Shown one piece after another: positions 12,761 to 25,149 of a stretch of DNA of 64,000 nucleotides (position 1 is the first letter of the stretch; each line of letters opens with the position of its first letter). The translations under genes and the position numbers were made by a program. Below the pieces are notes generated by a model. That model saw only the letters and a program-made list of their open reading frames with translations. It was not told where the DNA came from and ran no database searches. Location: the NCBI GenBank assembly GCA_025024175.1, contig QCXZ01000041.1, positions 39,179,786-39,243,785 on the forward strand, given 5' to 3'. This stretch comes from Rhyzopertha dominica. Lineage: Eukaryota > Arthropoda > Insecta > Coleoptera > Bostrichidae.

Positions 12761-13420
12761 ATAGTCTGCTGTTTTGCATGTGAGATTAATTTAGTACTTC
12801 GATATGCCTTATTGCAGCATTTCATGATAATTCTTTAGTTTTCATTACCAAAAACTTTACGCTTAAGGAACAGTTGCCAGCGTTAAGTTTTCTTGTCGCT
12901 TGTATTAGTGTGACCATAGCCGTATTTAGTGGAATCCTTGCCTTGGTCCATGCAACAGTTATGTGTTTCACCCTTTTAAAATACTAAAGTTTCATCTATC
13001 AGCACCAACTCTCGTTTGATGGGCGGGAACGCCACCTTACACAAGTTCTTTTACTATAAACTACACTCACTGAAGGTTCAATGAAATGTTTGCAAGACCC
13101 AAAAGAAACCACGAGGCAATCACTACAAACAATGCAACGCCACTGATGAAATGTAAATGGTGACATTAGTTGACGATATACGTTCTCGAAGCATCTAGAT
13201 CATACTATTAGAGAGAGGAAAGCGGGCACGTATGTCGAATCCGCAAGAGACGTACGTGTTAAATACCACTCCACATAAGCAACGAAAGCGCGAACGGCGC
13301 GACAATGAAATTAGTTGTCCGTGCTTGCTTCTCGAAACCCTGACGTCAGGCTCAACATTCATCTCATAGATAATATATTTTATCTTGTATTATTTGTTAT
13401 TGTGTATTGACGCTCTCATA

Positions 13421-15165
13421 CTGAATTCAGATGTCCGTGAAGTTGGCCACAATATCGAAGCACAAATTATATTATCGTATTCCATCCTAGTGCTTTCATT
13501 GTGCCCCATTGTGTTTCATAGAAATCAACAACCGCATCTATTGTTTTCAAGCTATGACCATTATGATTTTTTGTGGCCATCTTCGCACTTAGCCACCAAT
13601 TTCCAAATTTAACATCTCTGTTGGCACCAGCCGTTAGTGCTTCATTGTGCTTCGACAATTATGCTCCTTAAGTCAATATGTGCCCATAATAATTACGTCT
13701 AGCCACTGACATGAAGCACAAATGTCAATCTTTCCACTATTCTTTAGTGCTTCGATTGTGCATCATTGTGCTTTATATGCTAACTTAGCCACATGACCCC
13801 TTTTTAGTAAAATCTATATTTTTTTATTTGGAAGTTAGCCACCATATTGAAGTACTAATCTTTAGTACTTTGATTATGCTTCATTGTGGTAAAATACATG
13901 TTTTTTTTTATATTTGGAAGGTAGTCACCAAATTAAAGCACAATTGCCTATCCTTTACTAATCTATAGTGCCTCGATTGTGCTTCATGTGTTAACTTAGC
14001 CATATGAACCTGTTTTAGTGAAAGCTAATTTTTATATTTGGAATTTAACCACCATATTAAAGCACAATTACCCATCTTTTACTAATCTTTAGACGAAATA
14101 TTACTATGTAGTTGTCACTAAAAACCAATAATTGTTTACCTGCAGTTTTAGTATTTAGTATCAGTATTTCCCGTACTGAGTACTGTAAAAAAAATTGTCC
14201 ATTACATACTAAATACTGTCAAGATGCAAATTGTTGAATTACAATTTACAACGCATCCATCTACTCTCTAAATTCTAAGGCCAGAGCAATTTAAACAATG
14301 CAAAATCTGTGATATCTCGTAGTTATAGAGCGATGGACTTTGCAGTAATTTGCATATACCTAGTGATCAACGTATTGGACAAGGGTTGCTGGGTAAGGGG
14401 TGGTGTTCAGGCATTTTCTTAATATATTAAATTTGTAAAAAGCGTTCTTATACAGATGGCAGTAACTATAAAAATATAAAATTCATTCACCACAATGAAG
14501 CATAATCCAAGCACTAAAGATTAGTAAAAGATGAGCAAGTGTGCTTTACTCTTGTGGTTAACTTCCAAATATAAATATATAAATTTTACTAGAACAGGGT
14601 TATGTGGCTAAGTTAACACATGAAGCACAATGAAGCACAAACGAAGCACTAAAGATTAGTAAAAGATGGGCAATTGTGCTCCAATTTGGTAGCTAACTTC
14701 CAAATATAAAAATGTAGATTTTACTAAAAAGAGGTATGGAGCTAAGTTAAGACATGAAGCACTATGAAGTACAATCGAAGCATTAAAACTTAATAGATGG
14801 GCATTTGTGCTTTAATTTGGTGGCTAACTTCCAAATACAAAAAAAACATATCTTTTACCAAAAAGGGGTCATGTGGCCAGGTTAACACAAGAAGCACAAT
14901 TAAGCACAATCGAAGCACTTCAGTGGCTAGACCTATTAACAATAAAGTAATTATTATGGGCACATAATGACTTAAGGAGCATAATTGTTGAAGCACTAAC
15001 GAAGCTCTAAAGGCTGGTGCTAAATTTGGAAATAACAGTTATAGCTTGAAAACAGTAGATGTGACTGTTGATTTTTATGAAGCACAATGGAAGCACTAAG
15101 CATAAGGTAATGTAAAATAATTCGTGCTTCATGTTGGTAGCCAAATTCCTGAGACCTGAATTCAG
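13421..15165. mobile_element. Fold-back element with long arms made of tandem units
   Basis: CTGAATTCAG at 13421-13430 is mirrored by CTGAATTCAG at 15156-15165. Between them the left arm (to about 14093) and the right arm (from about 14487) are inverted copies. Each arm contains several units built from the words GAAGCACAAT, CACTAAAGATTAGTAAAAGA, TTGGTGGCTAACTTCCAAAT and GGGGTCATGTGGC. The outer parts also mirror each other, for example CATTATGCTCC versus GGAGCATAATTGTTGAAGC. A 390-bp unique spacer separates the arms. Foldback-like transposons have this build. No transposase ORF is present. Confidence 0.85.
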
Positions 15166-15429
15166 CTGTAGCGATTTTCTGTTGCCATCTCGAACACATA
15201 TTACACAAACTCATTCATTTATTATAGTTACAATTCGTAAGCTTTCTAACAGTCTACGGAAGCTGTGGTGGAGGCTTTTCTCCTTAAAAGCATTTACTCA
15301 ACAATATTGATAGTTTCTTATTCTTATAGTGCACAATAACATTTACTTAATGATCGTAATGCTTTCTATACTGCTGACAGAACTAACCCATTTGTTCTGT
15401 AGGTGCGGAAATAATAGTGTCATTCCAAC

Positions 15430-15760
15430 GCTGAAAATGAGGGAAAGTTTCAACTAGCGCATTGTAATCCTCCGGCATTTCGCATTATCGGGCGTGCAGC
15501 AAAACACAAAACCCATGGTTGCTGTTCATTCGCGTGTTCATTTTGTCTCAAAAGTTGGTTTATGCAGTCGGGTGGCGCTGCGCTTCGGTCCGAAATTGTT
15601 CCCAGCCGGTTTATTCATACCCCGCAAACTGATGAACGGGCATGATTAATTTATGGAGCATTCGAGGACCAGCGATATCCACTTCCTCCGGTCTAATTTT
15701 CCGCTTTAATCAAATTCCGATTTAATTGAAACTTGATGAGTCCGCTCATACAGTATGCAA
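15430..15760. promoter_or_regulatory. GC-richer non-coding island
   Basis: Holds GGCGCTGCGCTTCGGTCC, GCATGATTAATTTATGGAGC and TCCGCTTTAATCAAATTCCG with no open frame. ATTA-type homeodomain cores sit within otherwise GC-rich sequence. It resembles the other islands of the window in composition. Regulatory function is inferred only. Confidence 0.35.
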
Positions 15761-17240
15761 ATCAAGTCGCATATAGGTGCACGCTTGGATCACCTGTTCC
15801 GGATTAGTTTGCCAAGTATAAACCGCGCAAATTGCAACAACAGGCATGATTACTTCGCTACATGTTATTATTGAGCACGTCTCTACAATTTGACCGGAGT
15901 TTGAATCCGCACCTTCATATAAGAGACGTTTTACTATATATTGAAGCTCAGAAGTGATGCAACATTGGGGAGGGAAAGTGTTGAACCTGTCTTTCTTATC
16001 AAACTTGTGTTCAATTTTTGTCACAGCAAGCGATTAAAATTTGTTTCAAGTGGAGCAAGAAATGATACGAAAATATAATGTGTTAGAGCGCAGCGGTTGT
16101 TAAGGCGCTATGTTTTACTTGATAAGATACAAACAGAATCAAGTGGTTAATTTCTTCTTGTAGTAAGTGTTTCCAGTTCTCCTGAATATAACTTCGCAAT
16201 TAGCCTAAAGTGCTTGGTGGGTGTGGCGATACTGTCCCCACCATGGAGAGTAAACTTAAATATGGACATAAGTGTCAAAAATAAAAAAAAAAAGTTTTTC
16301 ACCGTGCATCATGTTTGCTGGAAGGGGCTAAGGTGATAATTTCTGAGTGAGTATTTATATTTTGTATTTACTCCAGAGATAGATTAAGTTGCAAGAGTAT
16401 TTTCCTATCGAAGGTTCTAAACTCTAGATACTAGTGCTGGGCAATAACGGATTTTAAATATCGATATATCGAGATTTGATAAACCATAAATTATATTAAT
16501 ATCGAAATACCGATAATTAGCGAATTAAAAATTGTGTATAGATATTGTATTAATTAATTTCGCAAAGGCNAAATAAGGCCGCATCGATAATCTAAGAACG
16601 TCACGTTCCTTTCATAGTTTGTCTGCTGGTGATCTAGGATCTACTGGACTCATGTATGCACAGTTTCACAATTCGCCGATGTACAATAAGATTGTTCCAC
16701 CTGACCACACACATAACATTGAAGCAGATCTGGAGGTAAACAAACCAACACCGGTGGCAGCTTATTACGGGAATCTGGCGCGTACTAGAGATTAAATACG
16801 TTATTTTAGCTTGCAAAATACTATCGGCATGAGACAATGAAAATAAACGATGTATTTACCGTTTTACAGATGAAATGTTCAAAGAATACGCCAAAACCAG
16901 GCATATATCTGCTATATTTTCGTTTGCATTTGCTATGGTGTCGTAATGTCACAGTAGACTAAAAGTTATAATAGTTGTTACGCTGTTTATAGATACAATA
17001 AAAACCAGAAATAATGTGGGTATCGAATGAGGTACTTTTCATTGCACAATGCACAATTGCATGTAACATGGACATTGTTATGTGTTACAAATGCAACTGC
17101 TCCTTTTCATATATATTTTTATAAATTCCATTTTAGGAGACTCCGGTAACAAAAATTNCTTAGCAGAGTCGTTTTGTTACGGGTAAAACTGAATAGAAAT
17201 AGAAAATAATATAATAATGTATCGCATCGTCGTTANTTAA
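15760..17240. other. No gene; possible hAT-type fragment at 16431
   Basis: The ORF at 15746-16024 (-) has no recognised domain. At 16431-16520 CTAGTGCTGGGCAATAACGG followed by ATCGATATATCGAG and ATCGAAATACCG resembles the ends of hAT-type repeats, which often begin with a C/TAGTGcTGGGCAA word, but I could not find a matching inverted end. Ns at 16570 and 17158 break the sequence. Confidence 0.35.
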
Positions 17241-17363
17241 GGAAAACCTGCTTCGTTAGATGAACCAGGCCATCTAGATTATATACCAAGTTTAAAAATG
17301 GGTTACACTAGGGTAAAATCAAGTCCAAAAGCAGCATTAAGACGACATATAAAGAGCTGTTAA
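17241..17363 (+). pseudogene. Short ORF with HxDYxPSLxMGY motif, transposon-associated fragment
   Basis: The reading frame from 17241 to a stop at 17361 encodes 40 residues including HLDYIPSLKMGY and AALRRHIKSC. The HxDYVPSLNLGY pattern followed by a basic helix is familiar from uncharacterised transposon-linked ORFs in insect genomes; I recall it only as a pattern and cannot name the family with certainty. No start codon and an N just upstream. Probably a fragment of a repeat-encoded protein. Confidence 0.35.
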
Positions 17364-19619
17364 AAGAAGAAAGTTGACAAAAAATATTTGAAAGGAAAGG
17401 CGTTTCCTTAGAAAAAAGATACATTATTTTTTAAATTATATAAAATTTATGTTTTTTTTTAAATTTATTTTTTTACGTAACTCCATCAATAAGAAGCGGA
17501 AGAAGAGGTATTAAAACAAAAATATTAAGTTAGGGATATCTTCAACACATTCAAGAGATCAAATATATTTCAAACTACACCGAACTTGCTCCTTCTTCAC
17601 TTCAAAGTATACACGAAATACAAAACCGACTCTAAATCTGCGAAAATATCGCTAACACCAAAGAATTACATGTGATCAAACGTAAACAACAGGTATGTTT
17701 ACCTCCAGAACAGCTGACCGACGCCATATTGTTTTGACTGGTGGAACTGCCTAATTACGATGTCATATTGATATATATCTGACTTACTAAATAAAATGCA
17801 ACAGTATTAAAAACAAAACTTAATTTATTCAGCATGATCTCATTTAAAAATTATGCATTTTGAGCCGAAATTTCATAAAGTAATTATAAACGATCCAAAT
17901 GTTTGAGGAATCTTCAAAACGACGTCATATTTCTCGGCATTGTCATGCGAACACGCTTCTGATCAGGTTTTATGCATTTCATTTAAATACACATTATAAA
18001 CAGAACGAAAGGAAATCCCTGGTTAAACTCATTGTAAGCGCGAAGGACTAGTGCAAAAAAAAACTAATGATTAACTGGCCTTAAAAGCCGGTAAAAGAGC
18101 GATGTTAGATCGTGGATGTAAGGTTAAAGGAGCGGAATGATGGATCCAACTTTCAACATCACTTTAAAACGGAGCATCGCGATTACTATTTTGCCTGTGA
18201 ATATAGAGCTACGAACTCATATTCTGTCATTTTCTGGTGTTACTGCTTACTGCTGACTATTTTTCAAGGCAAGAAAATGGGTACAAGAAACATAAAAAGT
18301 GTGAAATTGCGCCAGTGTCAGTGGCGTAAACATCCTCCCTGGCGTTGAAAACATAAGATATTTTCATTCAAAACAAAAAATAGATCCTTACAATTAATAC
18401 TTATACAAATTATTGTAAATACTTCGACAGATATACTAAATGCAAAATAAGCAAATCCCTGAAGCGAAACTACCTAACTACTCTAAATACTAGTTAAAAA
18501 TAATAAGCCTACTGAATTCGAAGAGGGTACAATTTACTAACAGACCGCCTGTATGTGCTATTCTTAGTTTTTACACTAGCTACTCTGATAACTCCATCCT
18601 TGTACGGAAATATGTAACTTTTCAATAACGTCACAGGGCTAACGGGCTAAGAAAGCGGTGGCGAGGTATCTTGCTGCAGTATAACAAGAGTGTCAAAAAC
18701 TACCAGATTAGCAGGAAGGTTCCATTTTTGACGCAATTGTAAGGTATTTAGGTACTCCAGTAAGACTGGGTATCTGATCTAGAAGCTTTTAGCGAGATAG
18801 GCGATTGCTCGGAATGTCGATTAATCGTTTGCCGGTAAACTTTTAAGACGAGTCAGCGTTAAGAAATGCGCGGGTGTTAAGGTCAGTAGTTCTGATGGAT
18901 CAGAACTTAACCAACATAACGGCCTAGAGTTAAGCAAACCTTCAATCGCGCCAGGATTTTTGCATGAACACTCGTTTATGCAAAGCTACAGAGTTTTCTT
19001 CGAAAAGACTTGCTTGCACGTTCAATTCCCTTATCTGTTGTTTATAATTTATACGGTCCCATTAATGAGGTTTGCGGCGATATATTTATTTACATAATAT
19101 CAAAGGACAGTGGCATATGCGTGTATCTGACCCTTGGGTTTGCTATCGGGCGAAAGCTCTGCGGAACATAAATCCTTATAATGAGTTTCGCAAAGTTAAT
19201 AAATGTTTTAAACTTGGATACCGCGCTACGTGTATAATCGGATTTCGAAAATAACCGAAACACCTAACGCAATTTCAGAATATATTAAAGCAGTCTAGTC
19301 TAACAAAGGGATAATTATATCCAAGCCGGATCCAAGGTCTATGCAATATAAAAGATTATCGCGAGTAATAAAGAATATGCTGTATTGACGTCACGAGGAA
19401 CATGTATCCTCGTCATTACAGAGCAAACAGCTTAAACAAGTAATTAGGTATATATTGATATGAACCTGTTTGTCATGTTGACTTTACACATAAAAAAATT
19501 TTAACTATGCGTAATTAATTTAATTCATATATAAATTAGGATGCTTTCAGCAAAAAATTTGTTTGAAGGGTCCCTCATATAATTTTAGAAGCTATATGTT
19601 TGACTAATAGTGAACCTTC
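17364..19619. other. No gene recognised
   Basis: ORFs at 18112-18348 and 19072-19254 have no recognisable domain or splice support. CGCCATATTG at about 17724 resembles short words elsewhere but nothing defines a repeat. AT-rich throughout. Confidence 0.45.
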
Positions 19620-20215
19620 TATTGCATAATCGACTGTTAGTAGACTTGTTGCACAATTTCATGAAATGACTAGTGTGGCGGATTTGGGAGAGAGAATTTG
19701 GTCATCCCAATTTAAATTGCGACACAAATATAAACGTTTTATTAGAAGCCGAAGAAAAATCGAACCTATCCCTATGCTAGGTGGCAATAAACAACGACGT
19801 ACATCGCTCAACAGTGGGCAAACTTTATCAAAAGAAAAAATAATCCATTTGGTTCCAGGAGGACCTTTCTGATCGACGTATACAATTTTGCGAGGTACTG
19901 ATTAGATGTGACGAAGACCCTAACTTTTAAAGAAATATTTTGTTTTGAGACGAAACAATTTTTTATTTAAATGCCATAGTCAATTGTCACAGATGTCGCC
20001 AACTGGGTTCAACTTTTTGTACATACAAGCTCATCGGAAGTTTAATTTTTGGGCAAGCATCATTGGTCAAAGCATCTGTCCTTATTTTTTAATATAAAGT
20101 GATAGGTATTTAGAACTTTTCATATACTATTTTGTACCTGTACTGCCTAAGATATTTCTGAATGAACTGGACAATGATATTTTAAGAGAAGACATTTTGC
20201 TATAGCGCTACGTCA
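19620..20215 (+). pseudogene. Mariner/Tc1-superfamily transposase remnant, N-terminal and central part
   Basis: Translation with frame shifts gives STVSRLVAQFHE near 19627 (second helix-turn-helix of the DNA-binding region), then LVPGGPF/LSDRRIQFCEVLIRC and DEDPNF at 19855-19925 (the LS..D...R..FC......DP.FL segment preceding the first catalytic Asp), FVLRRNNFLFKC for the degenerate LFSDEATFYLNG box, a degenerate NRHN..YW segment, and RKFNFWASIIGQSICPYFF near 20035-20095 (the KVNVWAGI.G..I.GPFFF motif). The first catalytic Asp box is mutated. The C-terminal part continues at about 21490. Confidence 0.75.
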
Positions 20216-21489
20216 CACAGTAATTCGTCAGAAAATTTAGGTTGCCAAAAATGTGAAACATGAGGTAAGCGGGTATTGCAAAACGCTGAATTCATTTTTA
20301 AGTATTTTTTTTCGCAACCCTGATGGGGGTGCTAAAGGCAGGGGCAAAACTGAAATTTGTCAAAATTATCATGTGAGATATCAAATTATGTGTTTTTGAA
20401 CCTCCTGAATACGTTTTTGACATTATCCTGACCGAAAACTGGAATTAGGCTCCTGGGGGAGGGGGATTAAAAATGAACAAAAGTAGGTATTGTTCAGGTG
20501 CCAAAAAGAGAAGCGCAAGACATAAAATAGAAATAAAAATTATTCGGTACATATTTTGCCTTCAAGTTTTAAATATAAAAATGTACTTTATTTTAGAGTA
20601 TAATATTAATAATTTTTTTAAATCTTAGTCTCCAAACACATCATCGTCGTCTTTGTCATTGTCTTCTATTTCTTCTTTTTCTTGAAAACCATCATCTTCA
20701 TCTTCATCTTCCCCTTCATGTTGGCATACTGCTTCCCCTTGTCTCCTTTTTGCTTCATCTGGGTCAAAAGGTACATCTTTTTTGATCTGCGTTTTTCTCA
20801 GTGTTGATACGAATGAGTCAGAAGAAATTAGTCGGTTCAATGCTNTGGAAATCATAATATTCAAATNTNCAGTAAATTAACTCGTAAAAATACTTCGATA
20901 TGTGAATTAGGCCTATGAAATGTCCTCGGCAACAGCAGTCCAGCATACATACGCATCATGGTTTAAAAAAAGAAAGTCGCATGCACATTACACATGCAAC
21001 AGTATTCCTTCGTTTTTAGTTTTCAGTACACGAACTTGTTTTTTTCCTAACGCCAAAATGGAACCCGGTTATAGAAAGATTGAAATTAGTCATAGCAATA
21101 ATGATTTTTTTTAGTGTATTCTGTATCATAGTTATAGAATTTATTAAAAAATTTGCAACTCTTAGCAAAAAAAATTCATGCGGGTGAAGTTATATACTTA
21201 AAGGAAACAATTTATTGAAAGAGCTTATAAGAAGTACAAATCGAATAGCTCAAAAGTACATACCTGGAACAACCAGTACTCAGATTACGGTGAACCAAAT
21301 GAAAAACACATACAAAATCTTCATCATCACGAAAAATGCTACTAGAAGCTGCAACCTTAAAGTATTACAAGTAGGTACACCACCACTGGAAACAACTCAG
21401 AGATCAGATGCACTGATGTTTATAGTACACGTCGAGATTACTTTCTAACCACTTCGACCAAGTCGATTTCTTGATTTTTGGCTGCCTAA
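20216..21489. mobile_element. Sequence interrupting the mariner-like transposase
   Basis: About 1.27 kb separates the transposase N-terminal/central part from its C-terminal part. It contains a repeat-like block (20280-20480, including CTCCTGGGGGAGGGGGATTA), the acidic-tail ORF on the - strand, and an ORF at 21215-21448 with no recognised motif. Its own ends and any target duplication could not be fixed. It is most simply a nested insertion. Confidence 0.45.
20625..20864 (-). pseudogene. C-terminal ORF fragment with acidic tail
   Basis: The ORF reads through FDPDEAKRRQGEAV and ends in an Asp/Glu-rich tail (GEDEDEDDGF, DNDKDDDDVF) at a stop near 20625. The start is obscured by Ns at 20845-20870. 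Such acidic C-termini are common in DDE transposase or nuclear proteins, but no domain is visible. It lies within the nested insertion and on the opposite strand from the mariner remnant. Function unknown. Confidence 0.35.
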
Positions 21490-21780
21490 ATTTTCTGAGG
21501 AATCACTGTGCGTCACTTCATTATTGACTTTTTGCCAATAGATGGACAGGTCGCGGGAAGTTGTGAATGCTCACCCCGATCGCCAGATTTAATCCTTTAG
21601 ATTTTTCTCTGGGCATTCAAAAAGTATACACGAACCGTCCATGCACACTATTAAAATTATAAGCTCGTATTTGAGCTGAAATGCGATTACTGCATTCAGA
21701 CATTTTTAGGCGCAGTGTTCAAGATGTCTATGTGCGACTGCAATTTGGTGATTTGGTTGTGTTAAAGATTTTTTTGCTAA
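21490..21780 (+). pseudogene. Mariner/Tc1-superfamily transposase remnant, C-terminal part
   Basis: Across frames the translation shows RWTGR (WIGRRG motif), SPDL followed by NPLDF and FSLGIQK (the PRSPDL.PLDFFLWG.LK motif containing the third catalytic position), YTNRPCTLLKL (Y..RP.TI..L), and FKMSMCD, corresponding to the R.......R...C....G..FEH terminal region. It completes the part at 19620-20215; the family is the insect group with SPDLTPLDFFLWG.LK. Confidence 0.75.
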
Positions 21781-22259
21781 TTCTAGTCAATTCACAAAAT
21801 ATGGAGACCAGATTCACTTCATGATGTATTTTGTTTGTTATATTTATTTGTAAACTTCATAAACATGCACAAATTGATTAACGATTTTCCCAATTCTGTT
21901 CATTTAGATTGTGGTTTATGCCAAATGTAATAGTTGATTTCCTTCGGTAACAAGGGCTCGAATGACGCAAAAAATGCTTATGGTTTTATTAAAATAAAGT
22001 TTGATGACGCCATATCTTTGCGAAAGTAACAGACTACTTTGTCTCAGTCATTAAATTACCTGTTTCAGCGTTTTAATTTTTGAAAAAAAACCTTATTTAA
22101 ATTATGTACGTTATCAACACTCTGTGTGTAATGCTTTTTTACTTTTGTAGCAAAGTAGGTGGCAATCTCCCTGTTATTATTTAATTAAAAATAACTCGTT
22201 GTTAGCCCTTGATGTGTTGACGTCGAATACTTTTTGTACGCGAGGTATGTATATGTATG

Positions 22260-22800
22260 GACGAAGCTTGTTTTGACGTTAGGTAAAAACGCCAATGGGG
22301 GTTTACTCNTTTGTTACCAGCTCCGCTCGTTCCTTCATAATCTTATCGTGAGCAGAGCACGAGAAGAATTTTATTTACACAACGTCGAAAAATTCCATAA
22401 TTAAAATTCTTCGAAAATATGCGTTTTGCATGCGGATCGACGAAGTTTCGCTCGTTCTCGGAGACTTTTCAGGCGCATTTTCGATCAGCGATCCCTGGGG
22501 AACCCGACGACTTCGGAAAGTGCGATGGAAAAAATTTCACAAAAGTGCCTTTGAACTTTTATCGAATTACAGGCGGCGGAGTTTATGATGAGCGCCTGGA
22601 TGGATGTGTAGGGCAAAAAACCTGCCAACGTGTATTGACAAAAAGTTACGACTGAAGCTGGTATATAAAAATTGCCGGAGTTCCGCGAACAAAGCTGGAT
22701 TTTGAATATTTACAGTCAACTCGGCTTTTCAAAGACCCTTGCAGAATGTTTTCGTCGTCAAACGGTTTATAGACAGGTTATGGAGCTCAATAAGAATCAC
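22260..22800. promoter_or_regulatory. GC-richer non-coding island
   Basis: The stretch includes GCTCCGCTCGTTCCTTCATA, GCGTTTTGCATGCGGATCGA and TTTTCAGGCGCATTTTCGAT. A 78-residue ORF (22419-22655, +) crosses it but has no recognised domain. It is comparable to the other islands in composition. Could be a conserved element; an unknown exon cannot be excluded. Confidence 0.3.
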
Positions 22801-23667
22801 GATCGGAATATTTTAACGAAATAGGTATTAAGGAGAAGGTAAAATATAATCCCCAAAATTGGTTTCTTACATTGGCATTTGTTAAGTACTGTCACTTATG
22901 TATATTAAATATTTATTTGGCATAACGCTTAATAATATTACCAATCGATTAGTGCTACAACTTATATAATAAAGGTGTAGCTAGCAAGCTTTTAGATATA
23001 AGTTACACGTACCGAAAATGGAGCACAGTTTTAATAGGTATGTACTTCTAGTTGACTGCGAAATAACATTTTAAGAAACATAATAGCTAATTTCGTTTGG
23101 TTTGTGAATGACACGAGACTCAGTGAATCGCCTGGCGATTATTAGTCATTTAAAAGAAACCCATTTCTTCGGCACTGTTTATAGGTGTTATCAGGTTTAG
23201 ATGTGCGCTCTTGTTTATTTATACCTTATAAATGGTCAAGTGCGAGTCTCCATGATGCGTCGGGTACAAGATTGTTTGCGCAATAATGGACTACATTTTG
23301 AACATCTTTTGTGATGAAGCTAAGTGTTTTTTTTGTGTTTGTCCCATACTGACCTATTCCAACGTATGCCCAACTAGAAATTTAGACTTCTATATTAGCC
23401 ACACAAACGTTTTTAAAACAATTTTTATTACGGGTTTGGATCAATAATTTATGTCAAAATTAATTTTATGACAGCCTTATATATAATTGCACATTTTTAT
23501 TTATATTTATACGTTTACTGTACACTATATGAATTTATATATTGCTATCGGTTTTGTGAAGATTTTACATTATTGATTGTGGACAGTTTTATTGACATTA
23601 TCGCATTTGGTGAGTTTTAAAAGTTTATATTTTGCTTCATGTTTTTATTGTTATATTGTATTTTAGA

Positions 23668-23707
23668 AGCCCTGAAGAAGGAACCATACGGTTCCGAAAG
23701 CTTGGCT
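23668..23707 (+). ncRNA. Hammerhead-ribozyme-like motif, all core bases present
   Basis: Read 5'->3': AGCC (stem I), CTGAAGA (core C3-A9), one extra A, GGAACC-ATAC-GGTTCC (perfect 6-bp stem II), GAA (core 12-14), AGCT (self-complementary stem III segment), T (cleavage base position 17), GGCT (stem I partner). A self-complementary stem III suggests action as a dimer, as proposed for hammerheads of Penelope-like elements. The extra A between the core and stem II departs from the classical fold. No coding sequence of a Penelope-like element was found directly beside it. Confidence 0.55.
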
Positions 23708-24261
23708 AACAAATAAAGAGACAAATAATATAACCAGCCTATTGATCCAAAATCGTAATAAATAACATTTATCACTAAAGGATCGTGAATTACAAACATA
23801 TTAAACAATTTTTATATAATCGTTGTGATAACGTTTATAGATTGCTTAAAGACCTAAAAGGCGCATCTTTACAAAACATTTTCGNCTTATACAGCATTGT
23901 ATAGTGATNTTATTAGGTGTTGTAGCACAGTTTTATAAATGGTCACACGGGTGTTATAAAAGTTTCTATATATTAGTTGTAAAATACTATATATACATAT
24001 TTCTATACAAAATTTTAAGCGCTCAAAATTAATAAGTATTTCATCAATTTAAAGTCAATACTTTTTTGTATTTTTAAACATATCTGGACTGTTTCAGACG
24101 TCAATTTACAACCAAATTCTTTTATAAACACAACTTTTGTACATCATGTATTTGTAAAGAACTAATTTTTAGCTTGCCTTACAGAATGGGGACCATACAT
24201 GCGATTAAAATCGGGACTATATATATCGCTTCCTTTTTATAAAACACATTTATCACAGAAG

Positions 24262-24848
24262 AATTGGGTATTTGCCACGTATTTATATTTTATTAAATTG
24301 CGTATTAATAGGTAGCGTCTAATAATAAAACTAACATTAAAATGATCTTCACGATAGAAAAACAAACTTTGCGATTTCGGCATATCACGTCTAGTGGCTT
24401 TAAACCACTTTTCTTACGTTGATAATCTCGAGGAATTGTTACAAAAATTTTGTTAGCGGTACTGACTGACGTACTCTTACAGCCAAGTACCAAACAACAC
24501 TTGTTTTCTTTCCCATACATAATAGATGCTTGTAAAACTATACAAATCACTTTTTGGTGCGACCTCTTAGACCGTCCTTTCAATAAACACCACACAAAAG
24601 TTTTTCCAATTTCCAATACAAGAATGATATTACACTACAGCACGGGCACGCTCTTCGGTGATGTTTACGATACACTTGACGTCACGAGTTGAATAATCTT
24701 GGATAGAAGCCTTTTGGCGGTGACTCCGAAGATTCGAATTTCAGATCTGAAATTCTCTACCTACAATTTTTTTTTAACATGGCGTACAATATGAATGCAC
24801 TTCAAGATTCATTATACGTAATTTTCAAAAAAATAATGTAACCCAATT
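24262..24848 (-). mobile_element. THAP-domain P-element-like repeat, short copy
   Basis: On the - strand an ORF (24305-24616) contains KCCLVLGCKSTSVST and KIFVTIPRDYQRKKSGLK, the first half of a THAP zinc finger (C..C, then F.P.D..R...W-like). The second half is frame-shifted (GTGAAGATCATTTTAA encodes EDHFN in another frame). Ends are short inverted repeats: AATTGGGTAT at the left, and ...ACCCAATT at the right. Compared with the copy at 43684 it lacks about 640 bp after GTTTTATTATT. P-type transposases carry an N-terminal THAP domain, so this looks like an internally deleted derivative. Confidence 0.65.
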
Positions 24849-25149
24849 ACCTATACAACAAAACTGTTTTTTACATGGTCGAATCAAGCCTTAACAAAAT
24901 AGTTTTTTAGATGTTCACAATTCAGTGATGAGTAGTACGGTGTGCCTCCAATGGAAAAATTGTGCTATAAAAAGTTCTGTAAACGTAAAATCAGTACAAA
25001 ACGATCATTAACACTGTTTCATGATTTTGCTGTGAAAATGTTCCTAACAGTATATAACAATATTAAAGCTGAATACTCGTAAGGGAAAACCGTATAAAAC
25101 AAAATAGGTACCAGGGGACAAATAAAACAACAATAAATTATATACGCTT

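Noticed and set aside
24450..24692. + strand ORF opposite the THAP fragment
   Set aside because: It is the antisense shadow of the - strand THAP-coding sequence.
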